Below the pieces are notes generated by a model. That model was not told the origin of the DNA and made no database searches. It saw only the letters and a list, made by a program, of their open reading frames with translations. From JBCCQH01 sp039024435 (GTDB lineage: Bacteria > Bacteroidota > Bacteroidia > J057 > JADKCL01): a stretch of 64,000 bases of DNA. The position numbers and the translations under genes were made by a program. This document shows, piece after piece, positions 43,495 through 51,070 of this stretch (position 1 is the first letter of the stretch; each line of letters starts with the position of its first letter). The DNA lies in NCBI GenBank assembly GCA_039024435.1, contig JBCCQH010000014.1, positions 22,920-86,919 on the forward strand. Direction: 5' to 3'.

Positions 43495-44760
43495 ATGAAA
43501 ACGAGAACAACTCTATTTGCGATCATGGTGCTCGCATGTGCATTCATTGTGGCTACCCCCAATCGCGCCACGGCCCAGTGCAACATCGGCAGCAACGCGA
43601 TCACCTGTCCCGGATTTGTGACCGGGCAGGAACAAGTCGGCTTCGGCCAGTTTACCGGTCTGGAAGAATGGAGCGCCCTGGGGCGAGCGCCTTTCCCGGC
43701 CAACAACGGTGACTTCCCCTACGGCCTGCGGGTGCAGCGCCGCAATGCAACCGCCCTCTTCCAGCTCAAGAAGCGGACGGCCAGCACCAGCGTCAACGCA
43801 CCGGTGGACGCCAATGTCTTCTGGGGCAATGTCGGTACGGAAAGATTTGCCAAAGATCCTCAGACCTCTCGCATGGATTTTGACTACATCTTCCAAAACC
43901 AGCTCTCCACGCCGCCCACCCTCTCGACCACGAACGTGATGACCCTCACCGCCAACACGTCGAAGATTATCAGCACCAGCGGAAACGCGGTTCAGTTGTG
44001 CTTCTCGACCTCACTTTTCCCTCAGCCCTGCTTTGGTCGGGTAGGTATCGAGCGCAACAATCCCACCTATACGCTGGACGTGAACGGGATCGCCCGGGTC
44101 ACCGGTCTGATCATCGGTTCGGATGCCCGCTACAAGGAAAATGTCCAAACCATCGAAAACGGTATGGAAGTCATCGGCAAACTGCGCGGTGCGACCTACA
44201 ACCTCAAGGACGAGGAAGTGAATGGCTTTGACCTGGATGGCGGCGACAAGGCCGGTTTTATCGCTCAGGAAGTGGAAGAGGTACTGCCCCTGGCGGTCTT
44301 TACCGATGACCAAGGCTACAAGTCGGTGGACTACATCGCCGTGATCCCTTACCTGGTTGAAGGCATGAAGGACCTCACGGGTGTCGTCGAAAACCTCGAA
44401 GACGAAAATGCCGCTCTGCGCGCCGAATTGGAAGACGTACGCAACCAGCTCGACGCGACGGGCTCGGCCAAAGGTGCCGGCTCTCTGGGGAGCAGCCGCG
44501 CAGCGGAACTCTTCCAAAACATCCCGAATCCGTTTGACCAGGAAACACGGATCAACTACTTCCTGCCGGAAACGGTCCAGAGCGCCACGATGCTCGTCTT
44601 TGACATGAATGGCCGCCAGGTACGCTCCTTTGATGTCTCTACCAATGGCCAGGGCAGTATCACCATCCAGGGCACCGAACTGGAAGCTGGAATGTACATC
44701 TACAGCCTGATCGCCGACGGCCAAGAGATTGACTCCAAGCGCATGATCCTCACCAAATAA
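43495..44760 (+). CDS. T9SS-exported protein with S74 chaperone domain, copy 3
   Basis: The 421-aa third tandem copy starts at MKTRTTLFAIMVLACAF, with a signal peptide ending TAQ. The N-terminal domain keeps NAITCPGFVTGQEQ and PANNGDFPYGLRVQR but diverges in the middle (GTERFAKDPQ). S74 chaperone: SDARYK (Ser209/Lys214), IGKLRGATYNL and FIAQEVEEVLPLAV. The coiled coil is the shortest of the three (VVENLEDENAALRAEL). The T9SS domain ends IYSLIADGQEIDSKRMILTK like the others. It lies 87 bases after copy 2 and probably shares its transcript. Confidence 0.88.
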   Translation: MKTRTTLFAIMVLACAFIVATPNRATAQCNIGSNAITCPGFVTGQEQVGFGQFTGLEEWSALGRAPFPANNGDFPYGLRVQRRNATALFQLKKRTASTSVNAPVDANVFWGNVGTERFAKDPQTSRMDFDYIFQNQLSTPPTLSTTNVMTLTANTSKIISTSGNAVQLCFSTSLFPQPCFGRVGIERNNPTYTLDVNGIARVTGLIIGSDARYKENVQTIENGMEVIGKLRGATYNLKDEEVNGFDLDGGDKAGFIAQEVEEVLPLAVFTDDQGYKSVDYIAVIPYLVEGMKDLTGVVENLEDENAALRAELEDVRNQLDATGSAKGAGSLGSSRAAELFQNIPNPFDQETRINYFLPETVQSATMLVFDMNGRQVRSFDVSTNGQGSITIQGTELEAGMYIYSLIADGQEIDSKRMILTK

Positions 44761-44794
44761 TTTCTGATTGGAGAATTTTCCAATCTCCACTTTC

Positions 44795-44863
44795 AATTTC
44801 CGATTTCCGATGGCCACGCAGCCGCTCAATCAATGGGTAGCTGTCCATTGGAGGTCGGAAATT
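44795..44863. repeat. Dispersed palindromic element, copy C
   Basis: Arms AATTTCCGA (44795-44803) and TCGGAAATT (44855-44863) enclose a second TTTCCGATGG and CCATTGG. The arm sequence matches copies A, B and F. It follows the third S74 paralogue by 34 bases and ends in ATTTTTTC, so it may act as its terminator. Confidence 0.55.
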
Positions 44864-44927
44864 TTTTCTTGAAAGGTGCTTGTACGAGGGGGGCAATCGG
44901 GAATTCTCCCGATCATTGGAAAATCCT

Positions 44928-44965
44928 CGGGGGCCGCACGGCACGCCGTGCGGCTACGATCCCCG
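44928..44965. repeat. GC-rich palindrome with GCTACGATC flank
   Basis: The 10-bp arms GCCGCACGGC (44933-44942) and GCCGTGCGGC (44945-44954) are separated by two bases. An outer CGGGG/CCCCG pairing (44928-44932, 44961-44965) lies beyond an unpaired TACGAT. The right flank GGCTACGATC resembles the flank of the 52-bp palindrome at 20928, but the core sequence differs. Confidence 0.55.
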
Positions 44966-45005
44966 TGTTGTAGCGAAGTGTTGAGTAACTTGTTTACCGC
45001 TGCTT

Positions 45006-45059
45006 GCGCGTTCCGAACGCGCGCATTGGAAATCGGAAATTGAGCAATTGAAAATTCTC
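45006..45059 (+). repeat. 54-bp direct repeat, unit 1
   Basis: The unit starts GCGCGTTCCGAACGCGCGC, a small palindrome, and continues with GGAAATCGGAAATTGAGC. It matches the unit at 45157-45210 in about 49 of 54 positions. The GGAAATCGGAAATT part is the same core as the dispersed palindromic element. Confidence 0.7.
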
Positions 45060-45156
45060 GAATCAGTTCCTCCGCCGCGCGGTGTTCAAATTGATAAATT
45101 TGAATGCGTCTACGGGAAGCAGCCGTATTTTAGGGTTGGTTTTGTAATTGTAAGTT

Positions 45157-45210
45157 GCGCGTTTAGGACGCGCGCATCGGAAATCGGAAATTGAGCAATT
45201 GGAAATTCTC
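45157..45210 (+). repeat. 54-bp direct repeat, unit 2
   Basis: The second unit starts GCGCGTTTAGGACGCGCGC and continues with the GGAAATCGGAAATTGAGC core. The substitutions in the small palindrome preserve the GCGCG...CGCGC arms while changing the loop, as expected if the hairpin matters. Confidence 0.7.
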
Positions 45211-45217
45211 CATTCGC

Positions 45218-45225
45218 TATCTTTG
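45218..45225 (+). promoter_or_regulatory. Candidate -7 element, near-leaderless start of the glycosyltransferase gene
   Basis: TATCTTTG matches TAnnTTTG exactly and is only six bases before the ATG at 45232. Transcription would begin at or just before the start codon. Confidence 0.4.
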
Positions 45226-45231
45226 CCGCGC

Positions 45232-45909
45232 ATGGATGCGCACCCGACCAAAGAACCCATCTTGTTTATCGCCCACCACTTTCCGCCGCTGGGGGGACCG
45301 GGGGTGACCCGGGCCATCCATTTTGCCCGGCAACTCAGCCAGATGGGCTACGAACTGCACGTGCTCACGGTCACCATCGAAGACATCGAACAGGGATCTT
45401 ACCCGCCCGATTATTCCCTGTTGGACGATCTCCCGGAGGACATCCACATCCACCGCATTTCCATTCGCTACCCCAAAAAGTTCCGCGAGACCATGATCCG
45501 CTTCAAGCTCTTTCGCTTGTTTTGGTTCTTTTTGTACCCGTTGTTTTGGGAGCCTTCGGCACGCTGGCCTTCCCGCTGCTTTGGCCCCGCTCAACAACTG
45601 ATCCGGGAACACAACATCCGGCTCATCTGGAATACATCGGGACCGTTTGTTTCCAGCCAACTCGCCTGGAAGCTCAAGCGGCGCTGTGGCGTCAAGTGGA
45701 TCTGCGACCTGCGCGATCCCTACACCGATACCTATTCATTTTCTTGGCCCTCGAAAATCCACTGGCTGCTGTGCCGCTGGATGGAGCGCCGGGTATTTCG
45801 CCGGGCGGACCGGCTTGTCGTCGTCACCCCGGGCATGAAGCGCCTGTACCTGAAGCGGAAGCTGGTGGATCCGGAAAAACTCATTGTCATCACCAATGGC
45901 TACTCCTGA
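45232..45909 (+). CDS. Glycosyltransferase (GT4-like), N-terminal half, frameshifted
   Basis: The 225-aa readable part starts at MDAHPTKEPILFIAHHFPPLGGPGV, a typical GT-B N-terminal opening with GGPGVTR. It contains HVLTVTIED, IRLIWNTSGPFVSSQLAWKLK and WICDLRDPYTD, and ends VVTPGMKRLYLKR, then VITNGYS before a TGA. In intact relatives the protein continues straight from the TNGY block into the C-terminal domain. That domain is encoded in the +1 frame from 45896. So this is half of one gene split by a single-base shift at TCC TGA C (45904-45910). A sequencing error, a real lesion and a programmed shift are all possible. Confidence 0.8.
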   Translation: MDAHPTKEPILFIAHHFPPLGGPGVTRAIHFARQLSQMGYELHVLTVTIEDIEQGSYPPDYSLLDDLPEDIHIHRISIRYPKKFRETMIRFKLFRLFWFFLYPLFWEPSARWPSRCFGPAQQLIREHNIRLIWNTSGPFVSSQLAWKLKRRCGVKWICDLRDPYTDTYSFSWPSKIHWLLCRWMERRVFRRADRLVVVTPGMKRLYLKRKLVDPEKLIVITNGYS

Positions 45910-46567
45910 CGACGTGCTGCGCATCGGATACGCCGGAACCCTGATGGCGTACACCCCGGGGCAGGAGCGCCGGAGCTCCTGGTCCCGAATCAAAGACTGG
46001 TTTTGGACGTATCGCATCTCCACGGCCAATCAGTACACCCGCAGTGGCTACTACTTGTTCCGCGGGGTGCAGCGGCTCGGCGAAAAGTACCCCGAGCTGG
46101 CGGACCGAATCAAACTGGACCTCTGGGGTCTGATCGAACCGGGAAACCAAGCCCAAGTCCAGCAGATGGGGATCACCGGGCAGGTTGAGATTAGCGGCTA
46201 CTTTAAAAAGCACGCATCCAGTGCCCGCCTGGCCGCATGCGACCTGGTGTTCTTGCCCTTGGAGACGGGGGAGGATCCGCTTTACATTCCGAGCAAGATT
46301 TTCGACTACATCAAACTGGAAAAGCCGGTGCTCATCCTCGGAAAACGCAGTGACTGTACCGATATCTTGCAGCGGGCAGGTGTAGGTATCCTCGCCGATC
46401 CCTTCGATGCCGATGCCCTGGCCGACCTGTTGGCGCGCTTGATTCAGGAAAAGGCCCACCTACCCGAACAGCACCGGGTGGACTGGACCTACGTCGAGGC
46501 AAACTTTCACTTCAAAAATCTGAGCCAACAATTGGTGGATTTGTTTCGGGAAGTGCAGGATGAGTGA
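45896..46567 (+). CDS. Glycosyltransferase (GT4-like), C-terminal half, frameshifted
   Basis: The 223-aa product begins MATPDDVLRIGYAGTL, which is where the donor-binding GT-B domain normally starts. The C-terminal Rossmann domain features are IKLDLWGLIEPGNQ, VEISGYFKKHASSARLAACDLVFLPLE, and the nucleotide-sugar contact region YIPSKIFDYIKLEKPVLILG. A closing helix, YVEANFHFKNLSQQLVDLF, follows. The ATG at 45896 is inside the upstream reading frame and is probably not a native start. Joining the two frames gives a normal ~440-aa GT4 enzyme, presumably for surface polysaccharide synthesis. Confidence 0.8.
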   Translation: MATPDDVLRIGYAGTLMAYTPGQERRSSWSRIKDWFWTYRISTANQYTRSGYYLFRGVQRLGEKYPELADRIKLDLWGLIEPGNQAQVQQMGITGQVEISGYFKKHASSARLAACDLVFLPLETGEDPLYIPSKIFDYIKLEKPVLILGKRSDCTDILQRAGVGILADPFDADALADLLARLIQEKAHLPEQHRVDWTYVEANFHFKNLSQQLVDLFREVQDE

Positions 46568-46653
46568 GCGATATTGACCGTTTAGCCGCGCGATCTTTTA
46601 AAAATGCCTGAATTTCATTTTCTTCGGTAGACATCGGAAAAAATATTCCTAGC

Positions 46654-47175
46654 ATGAGCCCAATGATCCGACTTTTTGCCGTCTTTTTCCTCTGCGCCCT
46701 GGTTGGCGCCGGGTGCGAGCAAGCGCCCAGCCAGAAAAATCCCACCTCGGTCGGTGGGGTCAAGCGTGACTACAGCAAGGTCAAGCAAAAGAGCAATCCC
46801 ACCCCACCGCCACCACAACCGCAGCCGAAAGGCTTCGTTCCGGTACCGGGTCAGAGCACCGCCATTCATTTCGCCCATTTTGCCGCGACGTTTGGGCCGG
46901 TTCCGTCCGGTGACACCGTAGTTGCGGTGTATCCCTTCAAAAATATGTCCGAGCGCACCGTGCGCATCGCTCAGGCGGCTACTTCCTGCGAGTGCCTGGC
47001 TACCGAGTATCCGGAAGGCAACATCCAGCCCGGCCAGGAAGGCGAAGTCCGGGCCAGTTTCTACACCGATGGCCAATGGGGCACCCACGAAAAGATCATC
47101 GCGGTACAACTCGAAGGAGAAACCGATGCGATCACCCTGCGCCTGAACGGCCGGGTGGAGAAAGTGATCCCCTGA
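46654..47175 (+). CDS. DUF1573-like lipoprotein
   Basis: The 173-aa protein has a lipobox (LVGAGC, Cys near residue 21). A Lys/Pro-rich linker follows (PTPPPPQPQPKG). The rest is an Ig-like fold typical of DUF1573: IHFAHFAATFGPVPSGDTV, YPFKNMSERTVRI, the Cys pair in TSCECLA, and a closing GRVEKV strand. DUF1573 proteins are common surface or periplasmic lipoproteins of unknown role in Bacteroidota. An internal start at 46663 is possible. The gene stands alone between the glycosyltransferase and the aminotransferase. Confidence 0.82.
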   Translation: MSPMIRLFAVFFLCALVGAGCEQAPSQKNPTSVGGVKRDYSKVKQKSNPTPPPPQPQPKGFVPVPGQSTAIHFAHFAATFGPVPSGDTVVAVYPFKNMSERTVRIAQAATSCECLATEYPEGNIQPGQEGEVRASFYTDGQWGTHEKIIAVQLEGETDAITLRLNGRVEKVIP

Positions 47176-47257
47176 TCGCCCAAAGGTAGCCCGGCGCGCC
47201 CAACCCCTTTGTACCGCCCCCGGGCACGGCTCACTGTTCTGCCGTTCACCGTTTTCC

Positions 47258-47265
47258 TATCTTTG
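47258..47265 (+). promoter_or_regulatory. Candidate -7 element, near-leaderless start of the aminotransferase gene
   Basis: TATCTTTG matches the -7 consensus and lies only four bases before the ATG at 47270. No TTTG occurs at the ideal -33 position, so the call rests on this box and on the same arrangement at 45218. Confidence 0.4.
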
Positions 47266-47269
47266 GCGC

Positions 47270-48355
47270 ATGGAAGCTGCGGAATCCCTTTTGTTGACCC
47301 CGGGCCCGGTCCGGATTCCGGCGGAAGTGATGGCGGCCATCGCCCGTCCGCCCCTGCACCAGCGCACCCCCGAATTCGAAGAATTTTGGCGGGAGATGCA
47401 GCCCCGCATGCAGTACCTCTTTCAGACGCTGGGCCCCACCCTGCTGGTGCCCGGCTCGGGTACGACCGGAATGGAAATGACCATGCGGAGCCTTTTTCCC
47501 CCCGGAGCCAAAGTAGCGATCCAGGACACCGGAAAATTCTCCGCACGCTGGGTAGCGTACGGACGTCGCCTCGGATGGGAAGTTGTGCCGGTGCGGGCTC
47601 CTTGGTTTGAAACGGTGACCTTGGCCCAAGTTCGTGACGTTGTGGCGGCACATCCAGACCTCGCTGGTTGGGTATTGACCCAGGTGGAGACCTCCACCGG
47701 GATGGCCATCGACTTGGAAGAAATCGCGTTTTTCTTGCGGGGCGAAGCTCCGGAGACCTTGATCGTGGTGGATGCGATCTGTTCGGTGGGGATTCAGGCT
47801 TTGTACCAAGATGCCTGGGGCCTCGATGCAGTGGTGGCGGCCAGCCAAAAAGGCCTCGCCAATCCTGCGGGTTGCTGCCTGGTGGGACTGAGCGAGCGCG
47901 CGGTAGCGCATTTGACGCCTTCCGACAAACACGATGGACTGCACCTCGCAGCATTTTACGAATATGGGCAACGCGGCAGCTATCCTTTTACTCCCCCGGT
48001 CCAACTCATGTACGGGCTCGATGCCGCTTTGCGCACGCTGCAATCGGAGGGGCTGCCGGCCCGCTGGATTGCCATTCAAGCGCGCGCGCAGTGGTTCCGC
48101 GGAGAATTGAAGCGCTTGGGGGCCACCCAGGCCAATCCCCCCCACGGTGCCGGGGTCACTGCATTTTACTTTGCGGGTCGGGACAATGAGCAACTGCGGG
48201 AGCAATTGCGCACCGTCCACGGGATCATCGTCGCGAATGGGCAGGAAGCATTTCGCGGGAAACGCCTGCGGGTCGGCCACTTCGGCGACGTGGGGCAGCC
48301 GGAGATGGAACGGCTGGTGGAAGCATTGGAAATGGAGCTAAACAAGCTGAAATGA
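47270..48355 (+). CDS. Class V PLP aminotransferase (SerC-like/alanine-glyoxylate type)
   Basis: The 361-aa protein opens LLLTPGPVRIPAEVM, typical of the alanine-glyoxylate/serine-pyruvate branch. The substrate and PLP region includes VPGSGTTGMEM, IVVDAICSVGI and the Schiff-base lysine in AASQKGLANPAG (K194). It ends RVGHFGDVGQPEMERLVEAL, another family mark. It overlaps the next gene, a SerA-like dehydrogenase, by four bases (ATGA). In several lineages such class V enzymes act as phosphoserine aminotransferase, so a serine-synthesis role for the pair is likely but inferred. Confidence 0.88.
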   Translation: MEAAESLLLTPGPVRIPAEVMAAIARPPLHQRTPEFEEFWREMQPRMQYLFQTLGPTLLVPGSGTTGMEMTMRSLFPPGAKVAIQDTGKFSARWVAYGRRLGWEVVPVRAPWFETVTLAQVRDVVAAHPDLAGWVLTQVETSTGMAIDLEEIAFFLRGEAPETLIVVDAICSVGIQALYQDAWGLDAVVAASQKGLANPAGCCLVGLSERAVAHLTPSDKHDGLHLAAFYEYGQRGSYPFTPPVQLMYGLDAALRTLQSEGLPARWIAIQARAQWFRGELKRLGATQANPPHGAGVTAFYFAGRDNEQLREQLRTVHGIIVANGQEAFRGKRLRVGHFGDVGQPEMERLVEALEMELNKLK

Positions 48356-49293
48356 CGAAAATATTGATGATTGATCGCTTCCCGGAAGCGATGCGGACCC
48401 AGTTGCAGATCCCTGGTCTCGACCTGGAATACCGCCCCGATTGGGACCGGACCACGATTTTGGCCCAACTCGCCGGGGTAGAAGTGCTGGTCCTCAACTC
48501 GAAGATTCGGGTGGACCGCGAAGTACTCGATGCGGCGCCCACTTTGCAATTGCTGTGCCGGGCCGGTGTCGGAATGGACCACTTTGATTTGCCCTTGCTG
48601 GCGGAGCGCGGTGTCAAAGTCGTCAATACCCCGGGGGCAAACGCCATTCCGGTCGGGGAGCAAGCCCTCGGCATGTTGTTGTCGCTGCTGCACAATGTCG
48701 TGCCGGCGGATCGCGCTGTGCGCCAGTTTCGGTGGCTCCGGGAAGCCAATCGTGGTTCGGAGTTGCGGAGCAAGACGGTCGGCATCATCGGGTACGGGCA
48801 CACCGGGTCGCAGGTCGGTCAGATGCTGTCCGGCTTTGGCTGTCGGGTCTTGGCCTACGATAAATACCTTAGGGGCTACGCACCGCCGCACGTGGAAGAG
48901 ACCGAGCTCGCGACAATCCAAAAGGAAGCGGATATCCTCACCCTCCACGTGCCGCTGACCTCGGAGACCGACGGCTGGGTGGACACCGGGTTTCTGAACC
49001 AATTTGCCCGACCGATCTGGTTGCTGAATCTGGCCCGGGGACCGATTGTGCCGCTGGGGGGTCTGATTCGGGCGCTGGAATCCGGGCGGGTGATCGGTGC
49101 GGCGCTGGATGTACTGGAAAATGAAAAGCTGGACCGGCTTTCGGCGGGGGAGCGGGAGCGGCTAGAACGCCTGTTCCGCGAGGATCGGGTGATCTTCACG
49201 CCGCACATTGGGGGCTGGAGCCACGAATCCCTGGCCCGGATCAACAATCGGCTCGTCGAGGCAGTAAAGGAATATGCCGGGATTAAGGCCTAA
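48352..49293 (+). CDS. D-2-hydroxyacid dehydrogenase, likely phosphoglycerate dehydrogenase
   Basis: The 313-aa protein shows the NAD-binding motif GIIGYGHTGSQVGQ (about 144-157). The D-2-hydroxyacid dehydrogenase catalytic set is Arg in LNLARGPIV (about 229), Glu in VLENEKL (about 259), and His in TPHIGGWS (about 285). The N-terminal part has GVGMDHFDLP and NTPGANAIPVGEQALGMLLSLL. It lacks the C-terminal ACT/ASB domain found in long SerA enzymes, so it is the short form. Coupling to the aminotransferase supports 3-phosphoglycerate oxidation in serine synthesis. The 3' end overlaps the convergent gene by 11 bases. Confidence 0.87.
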   Translation: MTKILMIDRFPEAMRTQLQIPGLDLEYRPDWDRTTILAQLAGVEVLVLNSKIRVDREVLDAAPTLQLLCRAGVGMDHFDLPLLAERGVKVVNTPGANAIPVGEQALGMLLSLLHNVVPADRAVRQFRWLREANRGSELRSKTVGIIGYGHTGSQVGQMLSGFGCRVLAYDKYLRGYAPPHVEETELATIQKEADILTLHVPLTSETDGWVDTGFLNQFARPIWLLNLARGPIVPLGGLIRALESGRVIGAALDVLENEKLDRLSAGERERLERLFREDRVIFTPHIGGWSHESLARINNRLVEAVKEYAGIKA

Positions 49294-50749
49294 CCAAGTT
49301 GTGGTTTTTTTCCGCCATCCAGTTTTCCAGACGGATCAGTTCGCCGGTTGAGGGGTCAAAGGGGATCTCTTTGTGGTAGTTCCGCAGGTCGGTGAGTTGT
49401 TTTTTAATTGAGCCGTAAGTCTTTTTGATGTCGAGGCTGTTTTTGTGCCATTCCATTAGAATTTGGATCAACTTCATGGGGCGGTAGAGGTCGCTGTTCT
49501 TTTGGGTGCGTTTCACAAATTGCCGCATGTTGAGGATTTTCGTTTCGAGCAGGTCGTACATCTCCGCTTCGAACAGCACCATGATTTCGTGGAGGCGAAA
49601 AGTCAGGTTCCAACCCATCTTGTCCGAGAGGAGGAGGGTAGATTCATTGAGGGCGCGCAGGGCCTGGCTGGTTTGACCGGTTTTCAGCATCACACAAGAA
49701 TAGCAGTAGTGCCAAATCGCGGCCCGAAAGGGAGACGCGGCAAAACGGGGGTGATCGAAGGCTTCTTGGACAATTTTTTCCGCTTTGTCCCAGCGATCAG
49801 AGAAAAAGGCTACGCGGAAGGCGGTCCCGAGGACAATGAGATAATTGGTTTCTTCCCGGGAAAAGAAATTTAGGGTGGCGTTAACTGAGGCCGCGGCTTC
49901 TTCGAGTTGGCCGGAGCGCAAGAGGGCTTCGGTGAGCTGGAACTGGGCCGAACCCAGGCGCTGACTGGACCGCACCGCCGGTTCCTGTTCGAGCAGCTCG
50001 ATTTGGAGGCGGCAGAACTCAATTGCCTCTTTGTATTGATAGTTGTACTGGAGAAACAGGATGCGCGACATGAGGTAGTGTTGCCGGGCCAGCGGAGATT
50101 GGGTTTCTTCGGCAATGGTTTCGATGCGGCGGATTTCTTCTTCGTAGTGCTTCAGCTCCTCGTTGCTGAGCGACTTGTGGGTGAGGATATTGGTGACCGA
50201 GTAATGAATGATGGCCGCCTGGTTGACCTTGTAGTTGATTTCGTTGAGTTCGAGGAGCCGGCGGGTGCGTTTTTGGAACTCATTGACCGACATGTTGATG
50301 CTCTGATTGCGGTGCAGGAGCATTTCGGCGCGGAAGCGCTCTCCGTGGAGGCTGAATTTTTTTGTTTTGGCAATGACCTGCAACAAAAGATTCTTACTGG
50401 CGGCGTAGGCACCGCGCCCGAGCAGAATTTCCCCTTGAAGCACCCGCTTGTTGCTAAAAAGTGCCGCTTTAATAAAATCGGCACTGTACTCGGAAAAACT
50501 TTTGTCGTTTAGGACGGTATCTTCGAGGACTTTTTTGAGGCGGGCTTTGGTCACGCGAAAAGTATTGTCGGGATCGCGGCCGTAGAGTTTTTGGGAAAAG
50601 AAGGCTTCTTCTTTGTCGCTGTACCGTGTAACCAATTTGAATAGCTCACCCACCTTCTCGTATTCGAAAGGCGAGGCATTGAAATAATTGCGAATTTGCC
50701 TTTTTTCGTACCGTTTGAGCTTTTTGAGGATGTCGTAGATGAGTTCCAT
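49283..50749 (-). CDS. Cytosolic alpha-solenoid (TPR-like) protein, paralogue B
   Basis: The 488-aa protein begins MELIYDILKKLKRYEKRQIRNYFN, a basic helical module like the one at the start of 26348-27835. The next region contains TFRVTKARLKKVLEDTVL, comparable in place to KPYVVQRGMKRLFEMVL in paralogue A. The rest is made of helix pairs: YYEEEIRRIETIAEE-type, YQYKEAIEFCRLQIELLEQE and GQLEEAAASVNATLNFF. No signal peptide or catalytic motif is visible. The two genes share length, order and the N-terminal module but are well diverged. Function unknown; a protein-interaction scaffold is likely. Confidence 0.78.
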   Translation of the reverse strand: MELIYDILKKLKRYEKRQIRNYFNASPFEYEKVGELFKLVTRYSDKEEAFFSQKLYGRDPDNTFRVTKARLKKVLEDTVLNDKSFSEYSADFIKAALFSNKRVLQGEILLGRGAYAASKNLLLQVIAKTKKFSLHGERFRAEMLLHRNQSINMSVNEFQKRTRRLLELNEINYKVNQAAIIHYSVTNILTHKSLSNEELKHYEEEIRRIETIAEETQSPLARQHYLMSRILFLQYNYQYKEAIEFCRLQIELLEQEPAVRSSQRLGSAQFQLTEALLRSGQLEEAAASVNATLNFFSREETNYLIVLGTAFRVAFFSDRWDKAEKIVQEAFDHPRFAASPFRAAIWHYCYSCVMLKTGQTSQALRALNESTLLLSDKMGWNLTFRLHEIMVLFEAEMYDLLETKILNMRQFVKRTQKNSDLYRPMKLIQILMEWHKNSLDIKKTYGSIKKQLTDLRNYHKEIPFDPSTGELIRLENWMAEKNHNLVRP

Positions 50750-51070
50750 TCAGTCTGATCTGAGCATTACCGAAGGGAAATTTAAGGCGTTTTTCTTTGT
50801 AATGTGTAATTGGACAAAGAAAAAATACAGAAGATGTAGCGGGATTAATTTTTATATTTGTTCATGCATCAATGATGCACTTGTTTTTCGCGCCATACTT
50901 AATGGAAGGATAAATCAATAAAAAGCCTATAAAGCAACGATTACACCCAAATTGATTTTATACGACGGTGACCCAAATTTGTTCAGGCACATTTGGATTA
51001 ATGTAACGAGCCTTTATATCTTTATCGTGTTTATCCTCAAAAGTGGAAGTCTAATAAATCGGATGAGATT
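50750..51070. other. Divergent intergenic region with regulatory signals
   Basis: This is 321 AT-rich bases between divergent genes. It contains a TATATTTG box near 50853-50860, a 7-1-7 inverted repeat TGCATCA/TGATGCA at 50865-50879 that could be an operator, and a promoter-like pair at 50993-51025. No gene is supported. Confidence 0.55.
50993..51025 (+). promoter_or_regulatory. Bacteroidota-type promoter for the TonB receptor operon
   Basis: TTTG at 50993-50996, a 21-base spacer, then TATCTTTA at 51018-51025 (one mismatch to TAnnTTTG). The start site would be near 51032, about 40 bases before the receptor ATG. Confidence 0.5.

Larger units (their letters stand above)
44761..45231. other. 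Repeat-rich intergenic region
   Basis: This is 471 bases with no supportable gene. It holds one copy of the TTTCCGATTTCC palindromic element (44795-44863), a hairpin ATCGGGA/TCCCGAT at 44896-44913, a GC-rich palindrome with the CTACGAT flank (44928-44965), and two copies of a 54-bp direct repeat (45006 and 45157). The 3' end carries a promoter-like TATCTTTG. Confidence 0.65.
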
